Shown: positions 1-5,094 of the stretch, one piece after another
Numbering within the stretch: position 1 is the stretch's first letter
Layout: the number at the start of each line of letters is the position of its first letter
Assembly (NCBI GenBank): GCA_019114115.1
Contig: DXGD01000334.1
Coordinates: 1 to 8,811, forward strand
Direction: 5' to 3'
Length of the DNA stretch: 8,811 nucleotides
Source of the DNA: Candidatus Nesterenkonia stercoripullorum
GTDB taxonomy: Bacteria; Actinomycetota; Actinomycetes; Actinomycetales; Micrococcaceae
Translations under genes and position numbers: made by a program
The notes under the pieces: generated by a model
Databases searched by the model: none
What the model was told of the DNA's origin: nothing
Seen by the model: the letters and a program-made list of their open reading frames with translations, nothing else

Positions 1-19
1 GGTGGCCATCCGGACCACC
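1..19 (-). terminator. possible hairpin downstream of erm at the window edge
   Basis: A 7-bp stem with one bulged base lies about 46 nt past the erm stop: GGTGGCC at 1-7 pairs with GG (12-13) and CCACC (15-19), leaving a four-base loop. No T-run is visible and the window ends here, so this could be an intrinsic terminator or chance pairing in GC-rich DNA. Between it and the erm stop (20-65) I can assign nothing; short open frames exist on both strands but none has a start or family resemblance. Confidence 0.25.
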
Positions 20-65
20 ACCGACACGAGTCGTTCAGGATGTGCACCCGCTCTGAGGTGGCACG

Positions 66-860
66 TCACCGATGACGACGGCCGTTCGGCCACGCGCCCA
101 GATAGGCCTGCGCCCATTGCTGCGCGGTCATATCGCGGGGCAGCACCGGTTTCTTCGCGCCCCGAGCGCCTCGCGGCTGACTGGCGATCTTCGACGCCGT
201 GGCCGAGGGGACCCCGGCGCGGGCGAGGATCTGATGCAGTCCACGCCCGCGACTGCTGAAAACATCTGCGACCCACTGCCGGTAGTGCTTCCTGCGTTCC
301 ACGGGGATGAGCGGGTGCGCTCTCCGGCTGATGCTGAACAGGCCGCCGTCGACAGTGGGGACCGGGCGGAACGCAGTGGCCGGGATCCTCCGTACGAGAT
401 CGAATTCGTACCATGGCCAGGACTGTGCGGTGAGCTGCGTGGCGCCGCCGACGCCGGCCCGTTTGCGTGCCACCTCCCACTGCGTGATCAGGACGGCATG
501 GGACCACTGCGGGGAGTTCAGCAGGTGCCGCAGCACTTTGGTGGTGATATGGAACGGAACATTGCTGACGACGATCGCTCCTCGTGGCGGGGCGTGACGA
601 AGGATGTCGCCATGGCGGATCGAGACATGCGGCCCGAGTCGGCGGTCCAGCGCACGGGCCCGTTCCGGGTCGATCTCGATGCCCTGGAGCGGGCGGTTGA
701 GACGGGCGAGGCTTGAGGTTACGGCGCCGTCGCCCGCGCCCCATTCCACGATGGGGCCGGGGAGCTGGCTGACCAGCTTGCGCGTGGTCTCAATGACCTG
801 ACGGTCGATAAGGAAGTTCTGGCCCAGTTCATGGCGGCCGGGCCGGTGGGAGGAAGGCAT
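66..860 (-). CDS. erm: Erm-family 23S rRNA (adenine-N6)-methyltransferase (macrolide-lincosamide-streptogramin B resistance)
   Basis: A 264-aa protein, the usual Erm length. Family members use S-adenosylmethionine to methylate A2058 (E. coli numbering) of 23S rRNA, blocking macrolide, lincosamide and streptogramin B binding. Visible motifs: QNF at 14-16; SAM-binding motif I VEWGAGDGAVT at 38-48; acidic residue in IEID at 61-64; GDIL at 84-87; catalytic motif NVPF at 100-103, the Erm form of N-[IVL]-P-[YF]; FRPVPTVDGGL at 164-174; and a basic C-terminal region ending in an AQQW segment. The ATG at 860 is preferred over an in-frame ATG at 902 because AGGAG sits 7 nt before it and the upstream codons fall in the structured leader. 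It is unlike the house-keeping dimethylase KsgA (NLPYN motif, m6,2A of 16S), which is the main alternative. Base composition matches its neighbours and no mobile element is near, suggesting intrinsic resistance. Which erm class it belongs to cannot be told by eye. Confidence 0.9.
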   Translation of the reverse strand: MPSSHRPGRHELGQNFLIDRQVIETTRKLVSQLPGPIVEWGAGDGAVTSSLARLNRPLQGIEIDPERARALDRRLGPHVSIRHGDILRHAPPRGAIVVSNVPFHITTKVLRHLLNSPQWSHAVLITQWEVARKRAGVGGATQLTAQSWPWYEFDLVRRIPATAFRPVPTVDGGLFSISRRAHPLIPVERRKHYRQWVADVFSSRGRGLHQILARAGVPSATASKIASQPRGARGAKKPVLPRDMTAQQWAQAYLGAWPNGRRHR

Positions 861-863
861 AGG

Positions 864-896
864 GGTGCTCCTGTCCGATGAATGGATGGAGCCGGG
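864..896 (-). promoter_or_regulatory. erm ribosome binding site with candidate sequestering sequences
   Basis: AGGAG (868-872) lies 7 nt before the erm ATG. The same bases can be paired: GGAGC (867-871) is complementary to GCTCC at 888-892, and GCACC (864-868) is complementary to GGTGC at 906-910. CCCGGC at 891-896 can instead pair with GCCGGG at 912-917 inside the upstream hairpin. These alternatives would let leader folding hide or expose the site. Seen: the complementarities. Inferred: the regulatory effect. Confidence 0.5.
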
Positions 897-905
897 CAGC
901 ACAAT

Positions 906-937
906 GCACCACCCGGCAGAATGCCGAGAGGTGGCGC
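906..937 (-). promoter_or_regulatory. erm leader hairpin B (candidate attenuator stem)
   Basis: In the erm transcript, GCGCCACC (937-930) pairs with GGTGGTGC (913-906), eight pairs including one G-U. Inside it, CGGCA (926-922) pairs with TGCCG (918-914) around a three-base loop. No T-run follows, so transcription termination is unlikely. Its 3' arm and the adjoining GCCGGG have competing partners nearer the erm Shine-Dalgarno, as expected for translational attenuation. The folding is by eye only. Confidence 0.5.
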
Positions 938-962
938 GAAGACTGGAAGTGAGCTAAGAGCG

Positions 963-999
963 TTCGAGAATCCGCGCCGTCAGTGGCGGCGGATCCGAA
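963..999 (-). promoter_or_regulatory. erm leader hairpin A spanning the end of the leader peptide
   Basis: ATCCG (994-990) plus CGCC (988-985) pairs with GGCG (978-975) plus CGGAT (974-970), with one bulged C at 989 and a six-base loop that holds most of the leader TGA. TTCG (999-996) and CGAA (966-963) can extend the stem. The 5' arm is made of leader codons 9 to 13, so a ribosome paused there would melt it and free the 3' arm. This is the expected geometry of a drug-responsive erm leader. Confidence 0.55.
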
Positions 1000-1021
1000 T
1001 GTATATTGTGAATGTGCCCAT
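980..1021 (-). CDS. erm leader peptide, 13 aa, candidate macrolide-sensing stalling peptide
   Basis: A short ORF between a good promoter and the erm structure encodes MGTFTIYIRIRRH then TGA. From established knowledge, erm leader peptides stall the ribosome when a macrolide sits in the exit tunnel. ErmCL begins MGIFSIFVI and ErmDL contains the Arg-x-Arg motif RLR. This peptide resembles both: MG-F-I at the same positions as ErmCL (1, 2, 4, 6), a hydrophobic I-Y-I at 6-8, and R-I-R at 9-11 (a +x+ motif). Codons 9-13 form the 5' arm of hairpin A. No Shine-Dalgarno precedes it; the ATG starts 8 nt after the -10 box, so a leaderless or near-leaderless start is expected. Coding of so short an ORF is inferred from position and resemblance. 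Confidence 0.65.
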   Translation of the reverse strand: MGTFTIYIRIRRH

Positions 1022-1029
1022 AGGGCAGA

Positions 1030-1058
1030 AGTATACGCGAGCGCCCGGGATTCGTCAG
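1030..1058 (-). promoter_or_regulatory. promoter for the erm leader and erm
   Basis: On the minus strand CTGACG (1058-1053) and TATACT (1035-1030) are separated by exactly 17 bp. TATACT differs from TATAAT at one position and CTGACG keeps the core TGAC of the -35 consensus. The predicted start falls near 1021-1023, at the leader ATG. A second AT-rich match, TATACA at 1005-1000, has no good -35 and lies inside the leader ORF. Confidence 0.55.
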
Positions 1059-1104
1059 GGCCTTCATCGGTCAGGGCGCTCAATTGTCAGAGGCCTCAGC
1101 CTGC

Positions 1105-1147
1105 GGAGCCATCAGCTCCCTTGAGGCTCCCACCCCGCCGGGAGCCT
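1105..1147 (-). terminator. hairpins at the end of the MFS gene, possible terminator
   Basis: AGGCTCCC (1124-1131) and GGGAGCCT (1140-1147) form a perfect 8-bp inverted repeat with an 8-nt loop that includes bases of the MFS stop codon. A second 5-bp stem (1105-1109 with 1115-1119, GGAGC/GCTCC) follows immediately in the transcript. No T-run follows either, so this fits the U-tract-less hairpins common in high-GC actinobacteria. It would separate MFS transcription from the erm promoter. Confidence 0.5.
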
Positions 1148-2507
1148 ACTTCTGCGGGGTGCCGCTGGCCGGTGCCACCACCGGAGCATCGGCTGCGGCA
1201 AGGCTGTCTGAGGGCTCCAGATCCTCCGCCTGGGCCTGGTGAAGCTGGATGCGCAGCACAGCGACGGCTGCGAGCAGGATGACGCCGGCCGCACCGGCGT
1301 ACAGAGCGAACGGCGTCCAACCCAGGTCCAGCAGTCCGCCCACGATGATCGGCGCGATGATGGCTCCCAGCCGCCCGATGCCCAGCGCCATCCCGACGCC
1401 CGTGGAACGTGTCGCCGGGGCGTAGGTCATCGGCGCGATGGTGTAGAGCGCGGAGACGCATCCGTTGAGGATGACCCCCAAGAGAACGCCTGCCCCCAGC
1501 GCGACGGCGAGCACGCCGGTGGAACTGATGAACACGATGAGCACCACCGCCGCCAGGGCAGCGAACACCACCATGACCCGGCGCACGTCCCAGCGCGAGG
1601 CGCACAGCCCATAGGTCACCGCACCCACGACTCCGCCGCTGGTCAGCATGATCCCGCCGAATATCCCCTCCTGAGGGCTGAACCCGACCTCAGTGAGCAG
1701 CTGAGGGGTCCAGGTGTTGGCGAAGTAGAAGGTGAACATGACCAGGAAGAACATCGCCCACAGCATGAGCGTGCTGGACCGCTGGCTCTTCACCAGCAGC
1801 GCGGTGTACCGGTTGGTGCCAGCGCCGTCCTGGGGCGTAGATCCTCCCAAGCGGTACGGACTATCGATATCGAGGCGTGTGACGATCCGATCCGCGGCCG
1901 CCCGCGCCGCTGACCCTGAGCCGGTCGCGGACTTCGCCGCCAGGAAGTCCAGGGACTCCGGCATCCAGCGGGCGACGACGGCGAAGGAGACGAGCGTCAC
2001 CAGGCCACCCAGGACGAACACGGCCTGCCAGCCGAATGTGCCGATCAGCGGGATCGACGCCAGGCCACCGAGGGTCGCCCCCACCGGGTACCCGGCGGCG
2101 TAGATGCTCAGGGAGAGTCCACGGTGCTTCGCGTTGGTGTACTCCGAGATCAGCACGGTGCCGGAGACGAGAATGCCGCCGACGCCAAGTCCGGTGACAA
2201 TGCGCCAGATCAGCAGTTCCGGCATGGAGGACGCTGTGGCGGAGAGGAACAGTCCGGTGCCGTTGATCGTGATCGCGGTCAGCAACAGCGGACGTCTGCC
2301 GAACCTATCGGCGAAGGGCCCGATGGCGGCGGCTCCGAGCGCCATGCCGATGAGACCGCCGGAGAGCAGGAACCCCAGCTGTTGCCCGGTGAGGTCGAAA
2401 TCGGCCGTCACGGAGTTCGCCGTAAACGCCATCGCCTGGACGTCGTAGCCATCCAGGGCCATCAGCGCCGTCGCCAGCGCGACGACGAACCACTGGTATG
2501 TGTTCAT
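1146..2507 (-). CDS. MFS transporter, aromatic acid:H+ symporter (AAHS) type
   Basis: A 453-aa inner-membrane protein with 12 predicted hydrophobic segments. It would import aromatic or related organic acids with protons, as PcaK and BenK do; the substrate cannot be read from sequence. Family marks: DGYD at 19-22 in helix 1 (AAHS D-G-[FYL]-D); MFS loop 2-3 signature GPFADRFGRRP at 63-73; WMPES at 181-185 after helix 6; a long central loop at about 190-240; and YAPATRSTGVGMALGIGR at 362-379, the helix 10-11 region typical of AAHS. The ATG at 2507 is the first usual start in frame, but it lacks a Shine-Dalgarno, and it falls where PcaK has PLSRYQW, some 20 residues into the protein. The preceding codons read TLRQKIDSRP, also family-like, so the true N-terminus probably lies upstream. 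No catabolic enzyme genes adjoin it. Confidence 0.85.
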   Translation of the reverse strand: MNTYQWFVVALATALMALDGYDVQAMAFTANSVTADFDLTGQQLGFLLSGGLIGMALGAAAIGPFADRFGRRPLLLTAITINGTGLFLSATASSMPELLIWRIVTGLGVGGILVSGTVLISEYTNAKHRGLSLSIYAAGYPVGATLGGLASIPLIGTFGWQAVFVLGGLVTLVSFAVVARWMPESLDFLAAKSATGSGSAARAAADRIVTRLDIDSPYRLGGSTPQDGAGTNRYTALLVKSQRSSTLMLWAMFFLVMFTFYFANTWTPQLLTEVGFSPQEGIFGGIMLTSGGVVGAVTYGLCASRWDVRRVMVVFAALAAVVLIVFISSTGVLAVALGAGVLLGVILNGCVSALYTIAPMTYAPATRSTGVGMALGIGRLGAIIAPIIVGGLLDLGWTPFALYAGAAGVILLAAVAVLRIQLHQAQAEDLEPSDSLAAADAPVVAPASGTPQK

Positions 2508-2560
2508 CGGCCGAGAGTCGATCTTCTGCCGGAGGGTGGGGTCTTCGATGATGGCCTCAT
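2504..2560 (-). other. upstream ATG frame of 18 codons overlapping the MFS ATG (possible frameshifted N-terminus)
   Basis: An ATG at 2560 opens an 18-codon frame whose TGA overlaps the MFS ATG (ATGA at 2504-2507). Its product is arginine-serine-rich and looks like nothing. In the MFS frame the same DNA encodes NEAIIEDPTLRQKIDSRP, family-like sequence with no ATG, GTG, TTG or CTG before a TGA at 2571-2573. Either a one-base shift just after 2560 joins this ATG to the transporter, or the frame acts as a coupling leader, or ATC is used as start. Confidence 0.35.
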
Positions 2561-2651
2561 TCCCGCGATATCACGCCTTGATCGCGCTGATGCTACCACC
2601 GCGATCGGCGCCGCGATACGTCCGCAGGCCGGAGCATGTAGGGCACAGTTG

Positions 2652-2657
2652 TATGCT
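2652..2657 (+). promoter_or_regulatory. candidate -10 box for a leaderless SRPBCC transcript
   Basis: TATGCT fits the TAnnnT -10 pattern and ends 7 nt before the ATG at 2665, the spacing expected for a leaderless actinobacterial mRNA. No convincing -35 precedes it. The alternative is that the box is chance and translation starts at 2653 behind AGGG at 2640-2643. Confidence 0.3.
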
Positions 2658-2664
2658 CGCTACT

Positions 2665-3207
2665 ATGCCGCAGGTCAGCGCAGAAATTTGGGTCCCGGTG
2701 AGTCCTGAGACGGCCTTCGCCGTGTCTCAGACGACAGGTGCCACGCGGAAGCGCTGGGACACGTTCATCTCCGAGCAGCATTTCCTCGACGGGGCAGTCG
2801 CTCCCGGGAAGGGCGTGCGGACCTATACCAAGGCCAGGACCGGGCCGAGCATGGTCAGTGAGTACGTCTCCCATCGCCCGCCCACCTCAGTGGGCATGAC
2901 GATGGTCAAAGGCCCGTGGTTCTTCGCCCGCTTCGGCGGCGGCTGGCGCTTCATGCCAGCGGACCACGCCGCGGATCAGGCCGCGGACGACACCGCAGAT
3001 CAGGCCGCGGACGACGCCGACGACGACGGCGCCGGGGCAGGTACACGCACCGTGTGGAAGTACACCTACTCGATCCGCCCCGCGTGGCTGAGGCGCCCGG
3101 GGGAGTGGCTGGGGCAGATCATCCTGGGCCGTGAGATCCGCGCGCGGCTCGAAGCATTCGCGGCCGCCTGTCGGGACGAGGAGATCCTGCGCGGGCTCCC
3201 TCGCTAG
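2665..3207 (+). CDS. SRPBCC (START/polyketide cyclase-like) family protein
   Basis: A 180-aa cytoplasmic protein. The start is VSAEIWVPVSPETAFAVSQ (4-22), the typical first strand and helix of the SRPBCC fold, where strand residues are followed by P-[AEP]-x-[TV]-AF. R-x-R-WD at 28-32, alternating strands to about 95, VWKYTYSIRP at 130-139 and a long C-terminal helix (RLEAFAAAC, 161-169) complete the fold. Members bind hydrophobic ligands in a cavity; no function can be assigned from this sequence. Residues 98-126 are an alanine-aspartate-rich insert between two strands, made by a 24-bp tandem repeat. Start chosen at 2665 because the fold begins there; an ATG at 2653 adds four residues. It is divergent from the MFS gene and 192 bp before osmC. 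Confidence 0.75.
   Translation: MPQVSAEIWVPVSPETAFAVSQTTGATRKRWDTFISEQHFLDGAVAPGKGVRTYTKARTGPSMVSEYVSHRPPTSVGMTMVKGPWFFARFGGGWRFMPADHAADQAADDTADQAADDADDDGAGAGTRTVWKYTYSIRPAWLRRPGEWLGQIILGREIRARLEAFAAACRDEEILRGLPR
2971..3018 (+). repeat. tandem duplication of a 24-bp unit inside the SRPBCC gene
   Basis: 2971-2994 and 2995-3018 match at 22 of 24 bases and encode ADQAADDT and ADQAADDA. The tract continues as GAC-rich sequence to about 3030. It lengthens an acidic surface loop without breaking frame, so copy number may vary between strains. Confidence 0.8.
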
Positions 3208-3231
3208 GGACTGGCCTCGGCAGTGATCCCA

Positions 3232-3276
3232 CCAGTGGCGCGACCATTGATCCGGACGCACGGCCCCGGCCACTGG
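3232..3276. repeat. 8-bp inverted repeat between the SRPBCC gene and osmC
   Basis: CCAGTGGC (3232-3239) and GCCACTGG (3269-3276) are exact reverse complements with a 29-nt spacer. ACTGG at 3210-3214 could also pair with 3232-3236. It may be a weak terminator for the SRPBCC gene or a protein-binding site upstream of osmC. Nothing else is seen in the 192-bp gap apart from the osmC promoter. Confidence 0.35.
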
Positions 3277-3332
3277 CGCAGCGGTCGGCTCCGGACCTCA
3301 GCCGGTGCGGATGAGCTGGGAGTGAACGTCCA

Positions 3333-3360
3333 TTGCGGGTCCGCCGCTGAGACGCATACT
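3333..3360 (+). promoter_or_regulatory. candidate osmC promoter
   Basis: TTGCGG (3333-3338) and CATACT (3355-3360) are 16 bp apart, giving a predicted start near 3367 and a 5' leader of about 33 nt. Both hexamers match the consensus only in part. Confidence 0.35.
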
Positions 3361-3399
3361 GTCAGAGGACCTACAGGCTACAGCGATTGGAGAGTCAGA

Positions 3400-3834
3400 A
3401 TGCCTACACGCACTTCGCAGACCACGTGGAAGGGCTCCCTGGAAGAAGGTTCGGGTCAGGTCGAGCTGAGCAGCTCCAAAGCCGGCACGTTCGACGTCTC
3501 CTTCCCGAAGCGTGCCGCTGACGAGGCCGGCGGCACGACGAGCCCGGAGGAGCTCATCGCCGCCGCCCACTCATCCTGTTTCGCGATGCAGTTCTCAGCC
3601 CTGCTCGGCGGGGAGGGTGCCACGATCAATGCGCTCAACGTCTCCGCCGACGTCTCGCTCGGCCCGGAGGATGGCGGCGGATTCAAGCTGACCGGCATCG
3701 TCCTGAATGTCTCGGGCGACGTCGACGGCGTGGACAAGGACGCCGTCGTTCAGGCGGCTGAGGAAGCGAAGAGCACCTGCCCGGTGAGCAAGGCGCTCAG
3801 CGGCGTGCAGATCTCGCTGAAGACCGACTTCTGA
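3400..3834 (+). CDS. osmC: OsmC/Ohr-family peroxiredoxin
   Basis: A 144-aa protein, close to E. coli OsmC in length. Such proteins reduce organic hydroperoxides with a pair of cysteines in a domain-swapped dimer. The two expected cysteines are present: C60 in AAHSSCFAMQ and C127 in AKSTCPVSKAL, matching C59 and C125 of E. coli OsmC. R38 and the helix beginning TSPEELIAAAH (47-57) supply the usual active-site Arg and Glu (E51). GTWKG-like TSQTTWKGSL near the N-terminus and the lysozyme-like VSKALSGV end fit the OsmC rather than the Ohr branch. Start at 3400 is set by GGAG (3389-3392) 7 nt upstream; the frame opens earlier at 3223 but that stretch is non-coding in character. It is a single-gene unit with its own promoter, ending at a strong hairpin shared with vapC. 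Confidence 0.88.
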   Translation: MPTRTSQTTWKGSLEEGSGQVELSSSKAGTFDVSFPKRAADEAGGTTSPEELIAAAHSSCFAMQFSALLGGEGATINALNVSADVSLGPEDGGGFKLTGIVLNVSGDVDGVDKDAVVQAAEEAKSTCPVSKALSGVQISLKTDF

Positions 3835-3857
3835 GCGTCGATTCCGTCCGACAGGAG

Positions 3858-3903
3858 AGTTGCTGCGGTAGCGCAGGCACTGCGCCCTGCTGCCGCAGCA
3901 GCT
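3858..3903. terminator. bidirectional hairpin between convergent osmC and vapC
   Basis: An 11-bp stem (3858-3868 with 3893-3903, one G-U) encloses a second stem GCGCAG (3871-3876) / CTGCGC (3880-3885). It lies 24 nt after the osmC stop and its outer base touches the vapC stop. No T-run is present on either strand. Its position between convergent genes makes a two-way terminator the best reading. Confidence 0.6.
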
Positions 3904-4331
3904 CATGGACGCCCCGGGTGAACCCATCGGAGGTTCGGGAATCGAGCAAAGTCACTGTCGAAGGAGCAGATACGTGTTCCGTGTTCGATGGCAAGGGCAG
4001 CAAGGTGGGAATCGGTGACGAGATTCCCCTGCAGGTTGCCGCCGGTGAGAAGCTCCCCGACGATGTCCCGGTGACGAATGCCCGGAGTGGGCACCCATGA
4101 CTGATCGGCGTCGAGCCAATCTGTGACGAAAGCCCAGGCGTCAGCCGGGGCCAGCGGCTGAGTCGTGATGCGGGGGTGGGTGATGATGCGCTGGAACGCC
4201 ATCAGCGAAGCCCACGGCAGGCCTACACGTTCAGTGCCGTTCATGGTGGAGTCCAGCCATGCCCTCGCCGCCTCATGGAACTGAGAGCTCCTGTCGACGG
4301 CGTAGATCAGGACATTGGCGTCGACGATCAC
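3903..4331 (-). CDS. vapC: VapC-type PIN-domain ribonuclease toxin
   Basis: A 142-aa PIN-domain protein. VapC toxins cleave RNA (tRNA or rRNA in studied cases) with Mg2+ held by acidic residues. Seen here: D4 in the opening VDANVLIYA; LPWASLMAFQRIITHPR at 38-54; D107 in TDSHLAALAIEHG; and D125/D127 in SFDSDFARFP, followed by LRWVHP. The family's Glu in the second motif is alanine (A45), as in a known actinobacterial subgroup, so D107 and the D125/D127 pair carry the site. The start is GTG at 4331, overlapping the vapB TGA as GTGA, so the pair is translationally coupled. It is convergent with osmC. Target RNA is unknown. Confidence 0.88.
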   Translation of the reverse strand: MIVDANVLIYAVDRSSQFHEAARAWLDSTMNGTERVGLPWASLMAFQRIITHPRITTQPLAPADAWAFVTDWLDADQSWVPTPGIRHRDIVGELLTGGNLQGNLVTDSHLAALAIEHGTRICSFDSDFARFPNLRWVHPGRP

Positions 4332-4567
4332 GGACGACTCTCCGCGTCGTAGCGATCCAGCAGCTCAAGCGTCTCGGCGATATTGCTGACGTCCGTCGTC
4401 ACTCCCACCTCGGCCGTGCGCTGCCGGAACGGCGTGGCGGCGCGCCCGCGCGGCAGACCCGCGCGGGCCAGCTCATTGACGGCCTCGCCGAGTCCGATGT
4501 GCCGTTCTCTGCCCAGGCGTTCAGCCTCAGCGGCAACTTCCGGGTCCAGCCGGACTGTGGTCCTCAT
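4328..4567 (-). CDS. vapB: VapB-type ribbon-helix-helix antitoxin
   Basis: A 79-aa antitoxin, normal for the family. MRTTVRLDPEVAAEAERLG (1-19) is the RHH strand and first helix that binds the operator as a dimer; the second helix lies at about 25-37. The C-terminal DVSNIAETLELLDRYD (59-74) is the usual peptide that wraps around VapC and blocks its active site. ATG at 4567 has no Shine-Dalgarno; TATTCT lies 6 nt upstream as a candidate -10 box, suggesting a leaderless mRNA. Its stop overlaps the vapC start by 3 nt. The palindrome at 4580-4592 would give the autoregulation usual for these pairs. Confidence 0.88.
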   Translation of the reverse strand: MRTTVRLDPEVAAEAERLGRERHIGLGEAVNELARAGLPRGRAATPFRQRTAEVGVTTDVSNIAETLELLDRYDAESRP

Positions 4568-4573
4568 ACACCA

Positions 4574-4592
4574 AGAATAGCATCAGTGATGC
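4574..4592 (-). promoter_or_regulatory. vapBC -10 box and palindromic operator
   Basis: TATTCT (4579-4574 on the minus strand, TAnnnT) is followed after 6 nt by the vapB ATG. Immediately upstream is GCATCAGTGATGC (4580-4592), a perfect 6+1+6 palindrome filling the spacer between -10 and -35. Binding of a VapB dimer there would block the promoter. I see no good -35. From about 4593 to 4751 nothing further is supported. Confidence 0.5.
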
Positions 4593-4751
4593 AGCTTGCT
4601 TGCACCACCGATTCATGCCAGACCCGTCGCTGCAGGGTGGTATTCACCGTGCCCGTTCAAGGAGCGATGAGCTTGGTCGGCGCAGACCTCCCCGGGCGGG
4701 ATTCCTGGCCTCCTGCGCACGCGGCATTCTAGACTCCGCCTAGCTTCCCCC

Positions 4752-4757
4752 AGGAGG
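4752..4757 (+). promoter_or_regulatory. Shine-Dalgarno for the VOC gene
   Basis: AGGAGG sits 4 nt before the ATG at 4762 and fixes that start. TAGACT at 4730-4735 is a possible -10 box with no clear -35. Confidence 0.7.
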
Positions 4758-4761
4758 AACG

Positions 4762-5094
4762 ATGATCACGCAGATGCTGGCCAATTGCGCCGTCGCGGAT
4801 GGGCGCCGGGCCGAGGAATGGTACAGCCGGCTGTTCCGCCGCGGTCCCGATGACCGGCCTATGAGAGGACTCATCGAGTGGCGCCTCTCGGACGGCATCG
4901 GGGTGCAGGTGTGGGAGGACGCAGAGCGTGCTGGGCACTCCGCCGTCGTCCTGGGGGTGGATGACCTCGATGCCACTGTTGCCGGGCTGAACGACGCCGG
5001 CATCGCCCATGGCGGGACGCAGCCGGGTGGGGGTGCGAGGATCCTGGTGGTCCCGGACCCCGATGGGAACTCGATCGTTTTCACCGGACCGTGA
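4762..5094 (+). CDS. VOC-fold (glyoxalase/bleomycin-resistance-like) protein
   Basis: A 110-aa single-domain protein with one complete pair of beta-alpha-beta-beta-beta modules. AVADGRRAEEWYSRLF (10-25) is the first strand and helix. SAVVLGVDDLDATVAGLNDAGIAH (60-83) is the second, typical [VL]-x-V-D-D-[LV]-D-A form. VPDPDGNSIVF (98-108) is the signature end. The residue that is usually the metal-binding Glu at this end (D-P-D-G-N-x-x-E) is not acidic here, and no histidine is at the usual N-terminal metal site, so it may bind a ligand without metal catalysis. Members act as lyases, dioxygenases or drug-binding proteins; none can be assigned. It is a lone gene, its stop only 2 bp from that of the convergent membrane protein gene. 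Confidence 0.75.
   Translation: MITQMLANCAVADGRRAEEWYSRLFRRGPDDRPMRGLIEWRLSDGIGVQVWEDAERAGHSAVVLGVDDLDATVAGLNDAGIAHGGTQPGGGARILVVPDPDGNSIVFTGP

Noticed and set aside
72..716. 214-codon plus-strand frame opposite erm
   Set aside because: It is antisense to a clear Erm protein and is explained by high-GC codon bias.
1000..1005. TATACA as the erm -10 box
   Set aside because: There is no -35 at proper spacing and it would exclude the leader peptide; TATACT at 1030-1035 has a better partner.
829..1083. 84-codon minus-strand frame across the erm leader
   Set aside because: It overlaps the erm N-terminus in another frame, has no Shine-Dalgarno and no family resemblance, and spans the structured leader.
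1239..1913. 224-codon plus-strand frame opposite the MFS gene
   Set aside because: Composition is Arg/His/Gly/Asp-rich, as expected of the antisense of a membrane protein; the MFS reading is secure.
2500..2664. Longer N-terminus of the SRPBCC protein
   Set aside because: The added 55 residues cover the divergent promoter region and the MFS start, and the fold begins at 2665.
3223..3399. Longer N-terminus of OsmC
   Set aside because: There is a good Shine-Dalgarno before 3400, and the length from there equals the family norm.
4667..4732. 21-codon ORF with AAGGAG upstream, before the VOC gene
   Set aside because: The Shine-Dalgarno is only 2 nt from the ATG and the peptide has no recognisable feature; coding cannot be supported.
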